DNA of 64,000 nucleotides from Robiginitalea sp. SC105 (lineage in GTDB: Bacteria; Bacteroidota; Bacteroidia; Flavobacteriales; Flavobacteriaceae), in NCBI RefSeq assembly GCF_014243345.1, contig NZ_JACLZF010000002.1, forward strand, positions 248,001 through 312,000. Reading direction: 5' to 3'. The position numbers and the translations under genes were made by a program. A model generated the notes under the pieces. That model was not told where the DNA came from. It made no database searches and saw only the letters and a list, made by a program, of their open reading frames with translations. Below are positions 24,472 through 33,956 of this stretch, one piece after another; the stretch's first letter is position 1, and the number at the start of each line of letters is the position of its first letter.

Positions 24472-25155
24472 TCAACCCGCCTTCTGGATGACCTCAAACA
24501 CCTTGTTTCCGTCGCACTTGAGGGTCTTGGAAGGATATTTCAGGATCAGGGCGTAATCGTGGGTGGCCATCAGGATGGTCCGCCCGGTCTTGTTGATTTC
24601 CTGCAGGACCTTCATCACCTCCACGCTGGTCTGGGGGTCGAGGTTGCCCGTGGGTTCGTCGGCCAGGATGAGTTCCGGGTCGTTCAGGAGGGCCCGGGCA
24701 ATGGCGATCCGCTGCTGTTCGCCCCCTGACAGCTCGTGGGGGAATTTGAACCCCTTGGTTTTCATGCCCACCTTGTCCAGGACGGCCTCGATGCGGGCGG
24801 CCATTTCCGAAGGGTCTTTCCAGCCGGTGGCTTTCAGGACAAACTCCAGGTTGTTGTGGACGTTCCGGTCCGGCAGCAGCTTGAAGTCCTGGAAGACAAT
24901 CCCCAGCTTCCGCCGAAGGGCGGGGATGTCTTTTTCCTTCAAAGTCTTCAGGTTGAACCCCACGATCCGGCCGTTGCCTTCCCGCAGGGGGAGGTCCGCA
25001 TAGAGGGTCTTCATAAAGCTGCTCTTCCCGCTCCCCGTTTTTCCGATCAGGTAGACGAATTCCCCGGGGCGGACTTCCAGGCTGATGTCGTTGAGGACCA
25101 GGTTGTCCTGTTGGTAGACGGCTACGTCCTTGAGGGATAATACGCTTTCGGCCAT
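24472..25155 (-). CDS. ftsE: Cell-division ABC ATPase FtsE
   Basis: This 227-residue protein starts at ATG 25155 ([14 protein letters not shown]). It has Walker [10 protein letters not shown] (about 38-46), the Q-loop [11 protein letters not shown], signature [15 protein letters not shown], Walker [13 protein letters not shown] and the H-loop ATHDY. FtsE works with the membrane protein FtsX to activate peptidoglycan hydrolases at the septum. ftsX is not adjacent, as is usual in Bacteroidetes. It is divergent from the TPR/barrel operon. Confidence 0.9.
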   Translation of the reverse strand: MAESVLSLKDVAVYQQDNLVLNDISLEVRPGEFVYLIGKTGSGKSSFMKTLYADLPLREGNGRIVGFNLKTLKEKDIPALRRKLGIVFQDFKLLPDRNVHNNLEFVLKATGWKDPSEMAARIEAVLDKVGMKTKGFKFPHELSGGEQQRIAIARALLNDPELILADEPTGNLDPQTSVEVMKVLQEINKTGRTILMATHDYALILKYPSKTLKCDGNKVFEVIQKAG

Positions 25156-25308
25156 GTGGAGTTTTGTTGATATAAAAGTAATAAGTTCCACCCATACGGC
25201 TGGCACCTGCGGGGTTATTTCGCGTAATTCGGCTCCGCCCCGCATACTGCGGAGCCGGTTTTACCGTTATTAAGGGAAATTCGGTTATTCTAACGCCAAG
25301 AGAACATT

Positions 25309-28300
25309 ATGCGAAAGAGATTTGCCGTGCTGCTCGCCTGCGCCCTTTACTGGGCACAGGGAACCGGGCAGGAATCCGCGGTGTATACGCACGAGAACAA
25401 GACCTACCAGGATGCCCTTGCCCTCTACAACAGCAAGCAATACCAGGCAGCCCAGACCCTGTTCCAGGAAGTTAAGGACCGGACCGACGATCCGGAAACA
25501 GAAGCCAACAGCGCCTATTATATCGCCAATGCGGCGGTCCGTCTGAACCAGTTGGGCGCAGACCGGTTGATGGAGGATTTCGTGGCGCGCTATCCCACCT
25601 CGGTACGCCGGAATTCGGCATTTATGGATGTGGCGGATTACTATTTCGAAAACGGACGGTACCCCTATGCCATGAAATGGTACGGGATGGTAGACCAAAG
25701 CTCCCTCTCCCGGCGGGAGCGCGAGCGTTTCGATTTCAACATGGGGTATTCCCTCTTTTCCTCCCATAAACCAGACGAGGCCGAACGCTACCTGCAACGG
25801 GTCAGCAATTCCCAGGAGTACGGTTCCCAGGCCAAGTATTACCTGGGGTATATTTCCTATCAGCAGGACGATTACGAGGAGGCCAACCAGCGTTTCGACC
25901 AGATCACCGACCAGGAGGTGCTCGAGGAAAAGCTGTCCTACTACCAGGCCGACATGAATTTCAAGCTCGGGAATTTCGAGCAGGCCATTGAACAGGCAGA
26001 GAAGCAACTGCCCAAATCCGACCGGCGGGAAGTGTCCGAGCTGAACAAGATTATCGGCGAAAGCTACTTCAACCTCGGCCGGTATGCGGAGGCCATCCCC
26101 TACCTGGAAAAATACCAGGGCAACCGCGGGCGCTGGAACAACACGGACTATTACCTGCTGGGCTATGCCTATTACAAGCAGGGCGATTTCCAGAATGCCG
26201 CCCAGCAATTCAACAAGATCGTGGGCGGCAACGACAGCGTGGCCCAGAATGCCTACTACCACCTGGCGGAATGCTACCTGGAACTCGGCAAGAAGCAGGA
26301 GGCACTCAACGCCTTCCGGAATGCCTCCCAGATGGAATTCAGCCCGGAGATCCGGCAGGACGCCTTCCTGAATTACGCCCGCCTGAGCTACGAGATCGGA
26401 AACCCCTACCAGCCCGTGCCCGAGGTGCTGCAAGATTACATGAAAACCTATCCGAATGCCGACAGCCACGAGGAAATACGTGAGCTTTTGGTGGATTCCT
26501 ACATCACCTCCCGGAATTTCAGCGGCGCCATGGAGCTCCTGGAAAAGAACCCGGGGTATGCCAGCAAGGCAACCTACCAGAAGGTGGCTTTCCTCTATGG
26601 GGTGGAACAGTTTCTCGCCGAGGATTACAGCGGGGCGCTGATGAGTTTTGAAAAAGCCATCCAGGCGGCGGCCGATGCACGGTTTACTGCACGTTCGCGC
26701 TACTGGAAGGCCGAGTCCGCCTTTGCCACGGGAAGTTTCGAACAGGCCCTTACCCAGTATGCCCAGTTCCGGGCCAGCCCGGTAGCCGCATCCCTGGAGG
26801 AATACCGGGAACTGGATTACCAGATGGGGTATACCTATTTCAAGCTGAAGGATTACGGCAATGCCGCAACCCACCTGCAGCGGTATGCAGGGAGTGCGCC
26901 GGAAGGCCCCATGAAGACGGATGCCTGGATGCGCCTGGGGGACAGCTATTTTGTAAGCAGCCGGTACCGCCCGGCCATCGAGGCGTACGACAATGCCCTG
27001 GCCACCGGGAGCCCCGAACGGGATTACGCCGCCTACCAGAAAGCCATCAGCTATGGCTTCCTGGGGCAGGAAGAAACCAAGCGGGAAGCGCTGGGCACCT
27101 TTATTGGCCGCTTCCCGAATTCCAGCCTCAAGGACGATGCGCTCTTTGAGCTCGGGAACTCATATGTGCAATCGGGGGCCGACGCACGCGCCATTGAATC
27201 ATATGACCGGCTGATCCGGGAATCCCCGGGAAGCAGCCTGGTACCCGCTGCCAAAATGCGGAAAGGCCTGGTGTACTTCAACAGCGGGCAGAACCAGCAG
27301 GCCCTGGGCATATTCAAACAGGTGGCCGCGGACTACCCGAATTCCCAGGAAGCGATACAGGCCGTGGCCACTGCGAAGCTTATCTATGTGGACCTCGGCC
27401 AGGTAGACCAGTACGCCGCGTGGGTGCGGGGCCTGGATTTTGTGGAGGTCACCGACAGCGAACTGGAGGCCGCGAGCTACGAAGCGGCAGACAGGCAACT
27501 GGTACAGGGGAATACCCCGGCGGCCACCCGGGCCCTGGAAAAATACCTGCAGCAATTCCCCAATGGGGCCAACCGGGTGGAGGCCCATTTCAAACTAGGG
27601 CAGATCGCCTTTGCCGCCGGAGAGGCCGACAAGGCGCTGTCGCATTTCAAGGTGGTCACCGATGCGGGCCGTGGCGAGCGGGCCGAACAGTCGCTCACCC
27701 GGGTGTGCGAAATCCTCGTTTCCCGCAACGATTATAAAGCAGCCATGCCCTACCTGGAGCGTCTGGAGGCGACGGCCGATATCCCCCAGAACCGCACCTT
27801 TGCGCAATCCAACCTGATGAAGGGATACTTTGAGCAGAAAGCCTATGACCAAACCCTGGCCTATGCGGAAAAAGTACTGGCAAGCCCTTCCCTGGACGAC
27901 CGGATCCGCAGCGATGCCCGCCTGATGATCGCCCGTTCCGCCTGGGCAACCGGGAACCGGGAGAAGGCCCGGCAGGCCTACGCCGAAGTCCTTTCCATTG
28001 CCACGGGGAGCACGGCGGCCGAAGCCCTGTATTTCGACGCCTTTTTCAAACGCGAGGATGGGGCCTATGAGGCATCCAACCAGTCTGTGCAGCGGTTGGC
28101 GCGGGATTTTGCCGCCTATAAGGAATGGGGGGGCAAAGGCCTGATCCTCATGGCAAAGAATTTTGAACAACTCGAAGACGCCTTCCAGGCCACCTATATC
28201 CTGGAAAACGTCATTTCCAATTTTGGGGCGTTCCCGGAGATCGTGGCGGAGGCCCGGACGGAACTCGCCCAGATCAAAACGCGGGAAGCCAGGCGCAACG

Positions 28301-28329
28301 CGTCCATAACCCCCGATGGTAATCGTTAA
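25309..28329 (+). CDS. Large exported TPR-repeat protein
   Basis: This 1006-residue protein has a signal peptide (about 1-20) and then almost continuous tetratricopeptide repeats. Recognisable units include YQDALALYNSKQYQAAQTLF, YFNLGRYAEAIPYLEKY, YYKQGDFQNAAQQFNKIV and YSGALMSFEKAIQAA. It is a periplasmic scaffold-type protein conserved in Flavobacteriia. It overlaps none of its neighbours, and the outer-membrane barrel gene follows after 3 bases, so the two are surely co-transcribed and probably interact. The precise role is unknown. Confidence 0.85.
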   Translation: MRKRFAVLLACALYWAQGTGQESAVYTHENKTYQDALALYNSKQYQAAQTLFQEVKDRTDDPETEANSAYYIANAAVRLNQLGADRLMEDFVARYPTSVRRNSAFMDVADYYFENGRYPYAMKWYGMVDQSSLSRRERERFDFNMGYSLFSSHKPDEAERYLQRVSNSQEYGSQAKYYLGYISYQQDDYEEANQRFDQITDQEVLEEKLSYYQADMNFKLGNFEQAIEQAEKQLPKSDRREVSELNKIIGESYFNLGRYAEAIPYLEKYQGNRGRWNNTDYYLLGYAYYKQGDFQNAAQQFNKIVGGNDSVAQNAYYHLAECYLELGKKQEALNAFRNASQMEFSPEIRQDAFLNYARLSYEIGNPYQPVPEVLQDYMKTYPNADSHEEIRELLVDSYITSRNFSGAMELLEKNPGYASKATYQKVAFLYGVEQFLAEDYSGALMSFEKAIQAAADARFTARSRYWKAESAFATGSFEQALTQYAQFRASPVAASLEEYRELDYQMGYTYFKLKDYGNAATHLQRYAGSAPEGPMKTDAWMRLGDSYFVSSRYRPAIEAYDNALATGSPERDYAAYQKAISYGFLGQEETKREALGTFIGRFPNSSLKDDALFELGNSYVQSGADARAIESYDRLIRESPGSSLVPAAKMRKGLVYFNSGQNQQALGIFKQVAADYPNSQEAIQAVATAKLIYVDLGQVDQYAAWVRGLDFVEVTDSELEAASYEAADRQLVQGNTPAATRALEKYLQQFPNGANRVEAHFKLGQIAFAAGEADKALSHFKVVTDAGRGERAEQSLTRVCEILVSRNDYKAAMPYLERLEATADIPQNRTFAQSNLMKGYFEQKAYDQTLAYAEKVLASPSLDDRIRSDARLMIARSAWATGNREKARQAYAEVLSIATGSTAAEALYFDAFFKREDGAYEASNQSVQRLARDFAAYKEWGGKGLILMAKNFEQLEDAFQATYILENVISNFGAFPEIVAEARTELAQIKTREARRNASITPDGNR

Positions 28330-28332
28330 GGA

Positions 28333-30105
28333 ATGAACACTATGATGAAATACCTGATCCGAAATGCGGGCCTGGTGCTGGCCCTTCTATATGCCGGTAC
28401 CGGCCTGGCCCAGGACGATGAAGACCTCGGAACCGAGACCGTCACGGTGGTGCGATCCTATACCCCGACCGTTTCCGATGCCCGGAAGATAAAGACCCTC
28501 CCGAGCCTCACCGATTCCATTGTGCTGCAGAAAAAAGAGGTCAACTATCAGATCAACTCCGTGCCCGTGGCCTCCACCTTTACCCCGGCCAAAGGCCAGG
28601 CAGCTGCGGTGGAGCGGGAGGCACCCGAAAAACTGTTCAACAGCTACGCCTCACTTGGGCTGGGGAATTACAACAACGCCCTGGCGGATTTTTACCTCAG
28701 CCGGGATTTCGACCGGGGGAACAAGCGGATCGATGTCGGGTTGAACCACCTGTCCTCCCGGGGGGATATCGATGGCACCCCACTTGATACGGATTTTTAC
28801 AACACGGGCCTCGATGTCACCTACTCCGAACGGGACCGCGACTGGGAGTGGAGTGCCGCGGGCGGCGTGGAACACCGCCGGTACAACTGGTACGGGGTGG
28901 ATACCACCCTGTTGCTCAACGGCACCCAAACGGTAGCGGGCATCGATGAGGTCCAGGATTATTTCCGGGGCAGCCTGGAAGGCAAGGTGCACATGGAAGA
29001 GACCTACTTTACGGATGCCGGGCTAACCGTCAGCCGGTTCTGGGATGCCGTGGAATCGGCCGAAAACCGCCTGAAGTTCAATGCTGCCTTTGAATTCCCG
29101 ATCACCGAGGAATCCTTTGGCCTGGGCATTGAATTGGATTACCTGGGCGGGCATTTCGAAAACGCCCCCCAGAACCAGTTTGTCAACGATTCCGATATCG
29201 ATTACCAGTACCTGATTGCGGGTATCCGCCCCGGGCTGCTGATGCTCAGGGACAACCTCAAGCTCCGCCTGGGGGCGCGGATCGTCACCGGCCTGGACCT
29301 GGAGAACAACGAAAACAATTTCTACATCTACCCTTCCGTGGAGGCCTCCTACAACGTGCTGGAGGAAAACGTCATCGCCTACGGCGGTGTCGACGGGGGG
29401 CTGGACCAGAATTCCTATTACGATTTCAGCCAGGTCAACCCCTTTGTATCCCCCACCCTGGAGGTCACCCCCACAGACCGGCAATACGAGGCCTACCTGG
29501 GGCTTAAGGGGCAGCTCACCCCATCGGTGAGCTACAACCTGAAGGGGTCGTACACGGCCGAAAATTTCAGGCCCCTGTTCATCCTCAACCCGATCAATGA
29601 AGCGCGCAACGACGAAAAGGGATATATCTACGGAAATTCCTTCCGGGTATTTTATGACGATATCCGTACCCTGGGGGTTTTCGGGGAATTGCAGTTCAGC
29701 GTCAACCGGAACTTCAGCCTGGGGGTCAATGCCTCGGTTTACGAGTACGATACCGAAACCGACAACCCGGCCTGGAACCTGCCCAACCTGGAAGGCAGCC
29801 TTACCCTCGACTACCAGAATGATTCGGGCTGGTACCTGGGGGCCAACCTTTTTTACGTGGGGGAACGGGAGGATTTTGCATCCCGCGCCCAGCCGGGGGT
29901 CCCGCCCAATCAGTTCCCGGCCCAGCAACTCACCCTGGACGGTTATTTTGATGCGAATGTCCGCCTTGGATACCACATCAACCCGCAACTTTCGATCTTT
30001 GCCCGCGGCAGCAACCTGGCAGGCAACGAGTACCAGCGATGGGCGAATTTCCGGGTCCAGGGCCTGCAGGTCCTGGGAGGGGTCAGCTACAAATTCGACT
30101 TGTAA
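28333..30105 (+). CDS. Outer-membrane beta-barrel protein (TonB-dependent-receptor-like)
   Basis: This 590-residue protein has a signal peptide (to about 26, GTGLAQ) and an N-terminal extension with ETVTVVRSYTPTVSDA. Many amphipathic strands with alternating aromatics follow, and it ends LGGVSYKFDL with a C-terminal aromatic-rich strand. No plug domain or TonB box is evident, although such proteins are often annotated as TonB-dependent receptors. It forms a two-gene operon with the TPR protein (3-base gap). An internal ATG at 28345 is an alternative start. Confidence 0.8.
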   Translation: MNTMMKYLIRNAGLVLALLYAGTGLAQDDEDLGTETVTVVRSYTPTVSDARKIKTLPSLTDSIVLQKKEVNYQINSVPVASTFTPAKGQAAAVEREAPEKLFNSYASLGLGNYNNALADFYLSRDFDRGNKRIDVGLNHLSSRGDIDGTPLDTDFYNTGLDVTYSERDRDWEWSAAGGVEHRRYNWYGVDTTLLLNGTQTVAGIDEVQDYFRGSLEGKVHMEETYFTDAGLTVSRFWDAVESAENRLKFNAAFEFPITEESFGLGIELDYLGGHFENAPQNQFVNDSDIDYQYLIAGIRPGLLMLRDNLKLRLGARIVTGLDLENNENNFYIYPSVEASYNVLEENVIAYGGVDGGLDQNSYYDFSQVNPFVSPTLEVTPTDRQYEAYLGLKGQLTPSVSYNLKGSYTAENFRPLFILNPINEARNDEKGYIYGNSFRVFYDDIRTLGVFGELQFSVNRNFSLGVNASVYEYDTETDNPAWNLPNLEGSLTLDYQNDSGWYLGANLFYVGEREDFASRAQPGVPPNQFPAQQLTLDGYFDANVRLGYHINPQLSIFARGSNLAGNEYQRWANFRVQGLQVLGGVSYKFDL

Positions 30106-30217
30106 CCCGGCCCGGCCCGGCCGCCTGACCGGCCTGAGAGGTATTTTGTCGAAGCGGGCCCGTCAGCGGCCCGCAGTTTTATGGGATTTCCTATCTTGAA
30201 GTACCTATAGACCGGCA

Positions 30218-31345
30218 ATGAAAGGCCTGTACCCGCAAATCATCCTCACCCCCCTTTTGGCGCTGACCGTGATAGGTCAGCTCCCTGCTCAGAACCTGGT
30301 GCCCAACCCGGGGTTTGAAGCCTATCGCAGCTGTCCGCGCTTCCTGGGGAACTTTGGGGCCGACCTGATCGGTTGGGAATGCCCCACCGATGGATCTACC
30401 GATTATTTCAACAACTGCAGCGAGGACATGGGAACACCTGAGAACTTCAACGGGAGGCAGGCGGCCGCGGAAGGGGAGGGCTATGCAGGATTCTATGCCT
30501 ATGCCCCGGGGGACTACCGGGAGTATGTGCAAACCCGCCTAACCCGTGGGCTCGAGGCAGGCCGGCAGTACCGGCTGCGATTTTCCCTCAGCCTGGCCGA
30601 ACGATCTGATTTTGCCCTGAAGACCCTGGGGGTCCTGTTCACAGCCAAACCCATCCGGGTGGCTACCAAGAAGAACCTGACCCGCCGTCACTGGCTGGGC
30701 GACCCGGAGGCCAAAGCCCATTTGCTGGAGGTGGCCGCCCACTCCTTTTATACAGATATGGAGGACTGGATGCACATCGACACTGTTTTTACGGCCAGGG
30801 GGACGGAACAGTACCTGATGATCGGGAACCTGTTGCCAAATGCCAGGACGCGTACCTTTGATACGGGACGCCGATCCAATAAGGGGGCCTACTACTACCT
30901 GGACGGGGTGTCCGTGGAACCAGCAGGCCAAGGGGCCCCGGGGTACCGGGACAACCCGGCAGCAGATTTTCCCCGCGACAGCCTGCTGGTGTTGCCGGCC
31001 CTGCTTTTTGAATTTGATGCGCACCGCCTCACCGAAGCCGGCCGGGAGGCCCTTGCAGGCCTGTACGGGGTGCTTGCGGCCGATACCGGGCTGACCCTGG
31101 AGCTTCGCGGACATACCGATTCCATGGGGGCCACATCCTATAACCAGCAGCTCTCCGAACGGCGCTGCCGGGCGGTTGCCGACCACCTGCAGGGGCTGGG
31201 TATCCAGGCGGACCGCATCCAATGGACGGGCTATGGCGCCTCCCTGCCGCTTTCCCGGAATACCACGGAATCCGGCCGGCGGCGCAACCGCAGGGTAGAA
31301 TTCATAATCCACACCAAGGGACCCGCATTGCCTTCAGAGAATTAA
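30218..31345 (+). CDS. OmpA-family outer-membrane protein
   Basis: This 375-residue protein has a signal peptide (about 1-24, GQLPAQ) and an N-terminal domain (about 25-235) beginning NLVPNPGFEAYRSCP, a carbohydrate-binding-module-like start common in Bacteroidetes. The C-terminal OmpA peptidoglycan-binding domain (about 260-370) has LFEFDAHRLTEAG, LELRGHTDSMG, YNQQLSERRCRAV and GRRRNRRVEF. It probably links the outer membrane to peptidoglycan. Confidence 0.9.
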   Translation: MKGLYPQIILTPLLALTVIGQLPAQNLVPNPGFEAYRSCPRFLGNFGADLIGWECPTDGSTDYFNNCSEDMGTPENFNGRQAAAEGEGYAGFYAYAPGDYREYVQTRLTRGLEAGRQYRLRFSLSLAERSDFALKTLGVLFTAKPIRVATKKNLTRRHWLGDPEAKAHLLEVAAHSFYTDMEDWMHIDTVFTARGTEQYLMIGNLLPNARTRTFDTGRRSNKGAYYYLDGVSVEPAGQGAPGYRDNPAADFPRDSLLVLPALLFEFDAHRLTEAGREALAGLYGVLAADTGLTLELRGHTDSMGATSYNQQLSERRCRAVADHLQGLGIQADRIQWTGYGASLPLSRNTTESGRRRNRRVEFIIHTKGPALPSEN

Positions 31346-31432
31346 GTATCTTTAGCCTCGGCTCCCTGATCCGGGGGCAAGTCCCACTCAGAGATTCCGC
31401 GGTCAAATCCCGCACCAATTAAATACAGATCC

Positions 31433-33055
31433 ATGAACCGATTTCTTACACTTTTATGCCTGGCCCTGCTGGCAGGGTGCCAGCCCCCCACCGGGGAGGC
31501 CGACCTGATCGTCTTCAATGCCCGGGTGTATACGGTTGACAGTTCTTTTTCAAAAGCAGAAGCCTTTGCCGTCCGGAACGGGGAGTTCCTGGCTGTGGGC
31601 AGCAACGATTCCATCCGTGCGGCTTATGCGGCCCCATGGATGCTGGATGCCGGGGGAAAGACCATCGTCCCGGGCCTGATTGACGCACACTGCCACTTCC
31701 TGGGCCTGGGCCTGGATCAGGAGCTGGTGAACCTGGTGGGGACCACGAGTTTTGAAGCCATCCTCGATAGCCTGTCAGCCGCCTACCAGGCCACCCGTCC
31801 CGATTACCTCATGGGTACTGGGTGGGACCAGAACGATTGGGAAGTAAAGGAATTCCCGGATAAAAAGGCCCTGGACTCCCTGTTCCCGGATATCCCCGTT
31901 GCCCTGGTCCGCGTGGACGGGCACGCCCTGCTGGTCAACCAGCGAACCCTGGACCTGGCCGGGATCACTGGGGAAACCCGGGTACCGGGGGGCGAAGTGG
32001 TCCTCGAAAATGGGGAGCCGACGGGCATACTGGTCGATACCCCGATGGACCTGGTGTACCGACAATGGCCCGTACCGGACAAACAGGCGCTTATCCGCGC
32101 CCTGCAGCGGGCCGAGGCCCTGTGCCTGGAAAACGGCCTGACGACGGTGAATGACGCCGGTCTCGGCCGGGGTGAAATCGAACTCATCGACAGCCTCCAG
32201 CAGGCCGGAGAACTCAGCATCCGGGTATACGCCATGGTTAGCAACACCCCCGAAAACCTGGATTATTTCCTGGAACGGGGGATCTACAAAACGCCGAAAC
32301 TGAACGTGCGCTCGGTGAAAGTTTACGCGGATGGGGCACTGGGATCCCGGGGTGCCGCCCTGAAGGCTCCCTATTCGGATCAGCCTGGCCATTACGGGGC
32401 CATGATTACCCCGGCGGAAGACCTTGAGGCCCTTGCCCGGCGGATAGCGGCAGCCGGCTATCAAATGAATACCCATGCAATCGGGGATTCCGCCAATGTA
32501 GCCGTATTGCGGGCCTATACCCGGGCCCTGGAAGGCATTGACGACTCCCGCTGGAAGGTGGAGCACGCCCAGATCGTGGATACGGAAGACATTGGCCTGT
32601 TCAGCCCGAAAATCCTGCCTTCGGTCCAGCCTACCCATGCCACCAGCGACATGTACTGGGCCGAAGACCGTTTGGGCCCGGAGCGCATGGAGGGGGCCTA
32701 TGCTTTCCAAAAACTACTGGAGGCTTCCGGCCTGGTAGCCCTGGGCACGGATTTTCCCGTCGAAAAGGTCAACCCCATGGATACCTTCTACGCGGCGGTA
32801 GCCCGCATGGACGCTGAGGGTTACCCGGAAGGCGGCTTTCAGATGAACGATGCGCTTACCCGGGAGCAGGCGCTGAAGGGCATGACCCGCTGGGCGGCCT
32901 ATTCCAATTTTACGGAAGGTGAAAAGGGCAGTATCGAGGCGGGGAAGCGGGCAGACTTTGTCATCCTGGGCGGGGACCTGATGGAATTGCCCCCCCGGCA
33001 GCTCAGGGACATCCGGGTCACCGACACCTTTATCGACGGCGTTAAAGTGTATTGA
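31433..33055 (+). CDS. YtcJ-type amidohydrolase lipoprotein
   Basis: This 540-residue protein has a lipobox (LALLAGC, Cys16) and an amidohydrolase-3 (YtcJ) domain. The metal motif is IVPGLIDAHCHFLG, followed by GWDQNDW, VRVDGHALLVN, KVYADGALGSRGA, NTHAIGDSAN, VEHAQIVD and LGTDFPVE. The C-terminus returns to the composite beta-sandwich (FVILGGDLMELPP). YtcJ enzymes hydrolyse amides or related bonds, and substrates are mostly unknown. It is monocistronic and ends at a bidirectional terminator. Confidence 0.88.
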   Translation: MNRFLTLLCLALLAGCQPPTGEADLIVFNARVYTVDSSFSKAEAFAVRNGEFLAVGSNDSIRAAYAAPWMLDAGGKTIVPGLIDAHCHFLGLGLDQELVNLVGTTSFEAILDSLSAAYQATRPDYLMGTGWDQNDWEVKEFPDKKALDSLFPDIPVALVRVDGHALLVNQRTLDLAGITGETRVPGGEVVLENGEPTGILVDTPMDLVYRQWPVPDKQALIRALQRAEALCLENGLTTVNDAGLGRGEIELIDSLQQAGELSIRVYAMVSNTPENLDYFLERGIYKTPKLNVRSVKVYADGALGSRGAALKAPYSDQPGHYGAMITPAEDLEALARRIAAAGYQMNTHAIGDSANVAVLRAYTRALEGIDDSRWKVEHAQIVDTEDIGLFSPKILPSVQPTHATSDMYWAEDRLGPERMEGAYAFQKLLEASGLVALGTDFPVEKVNPMDTFYAAVARMDAEGYPEGGFQMNDALTREQALKGMTRWAAYSNFTEGEKGSIEAGKRADFVILGGDLMELPPRQLRDIRVTDTFIDGVKVY

Positions 33056-33106
33056 AGCTACCCGGCCGAGCCTTTCAGGAGGGGCTTCCAGGAGCAGGGA
33101 CAAAAA

Positions 33107-33134
33107 AAGCCGGCCCCTACACGGGGGCCGGCTT
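33107..33134. terminator. Bidirectional terminator
   Basis: AAGCCGGCCCC and GGGGGCCGGCTT form a strong stem between the convergent amidohydrolase and DUF2911 genes, with an A-run on the left side. Confidence 0.8.
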
Positions 33135-33181
33135 AAACCTTGAGCGCCACATTTGCCTGGGACGCCTGCAAGTTTTGAACC

Positions 33182-33715
33182 TTACATGGTAATCGGGACC
33201 GCCACGCGGGTCTTGTCCCATCCCATGACCATATGGATGCCGTTGTCGACTTCCTTAAAAGCGATGGAAAAAGGCTCCAAGGAATTGCCTTCCGCCGCAG
33301 ACGGCACTTTGATGCGCGCCACGTCGGCACCCTCCTCATAGGAATAGGCACCCCACTGGTTCAGGTTTTTGTTGAGTATTACCGTCCACTCATTTTCCCC
33401 GGGGATGGTAAAGAGGGAATAGGTGCCGGCAGTGATATCCGCTCCGCCGAAATTCACATCCTGGTAAAAGGTAATTTCCGTGTTTTCGTTGGCACCGGTA
33501 CGCCAAACCTTGCCACTGGGCGCCAGGTCGGAAAGCGAACGGCCCTTGAGTTGGGGCCGGCTGTAGATGACCCGGACTACTTTTCCGGGCTCACGACCCG
33601 GGTAAAGGGCAATATCCAGGGGGCTTTTGTCGAGTCCAGGGAATTCCTGAGCCTGCAGACCAGCCGTGCAAACCATGGCGATGACCAGGGCGAAAATGGT
33701 AACTATTCGTTTCAT
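33182..33715 (-). CDS. DUF2911-family exported protein
   Basis: This 177-residue protein has a signal peptide (about 1-22, GLQAQ) and a DUF2911 domain: VRVIYSRPQLKGRSLSDL, GKVWRTGANENTEITF, ITAGTYSLFTIPGENEWTVI and LNQWGAYSY, with a KTRVAVPITM end. The family is periplasmic and common in Bacteroidetes, with no known activity. Confidence 0.85.
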   Translation of the reverse strand: MKRIVTIFALVIAMVCTAGLQAQEFPGLDKSPLDIALYPGREPGKVVRVIYSRPQLKGRSLSDLAPSGKVWRTGANENTEITFYQDVNFGGADITAGTYSLFTIPGENEWTVILNKNLNQWGAYSYEEGADVARIKVPSAAEGNSLEPFSIAFKEVDNGIHMVMGWDKTRVAVPITM

Positions 33716-33956
33716 GTTGTTGGTGTTTTTTTTAAGTGTGTTAAAATTAGGGGCTTTTTGCCCGGTATACTTCTAAAGGGTCGTTAAAATTTTCATTGCT
33801 TACACTTTTACCAATCCTTACCCGGATTAAGCATCAATTATGTCAATATGGAACAATTTAAAAGATAATTATTCGAATTGATACTCATTTAACCTTATTA
33901 TGTTTCTAATATGTAATATGTAACGCATATTTGCTTCCACTATAAAATAATACATC
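33716..33956. other. AT-rich divergent intergenic region
   Basis: This 241-base stretch between the divergent DUF2911 and asnB genes is much more AT-rich than its surroundings. It must hold both promoters; a CATATTTG-like -7 candidate lies near 33926. No RNA gene is recognised. Confidence 0.45.

Noticed and set aside
25285-26874. Long open frame antisense to the TPR gene
   Set aside because: GC-driven shadow; the plus-strand product has clear TPR units and a signal peptide.
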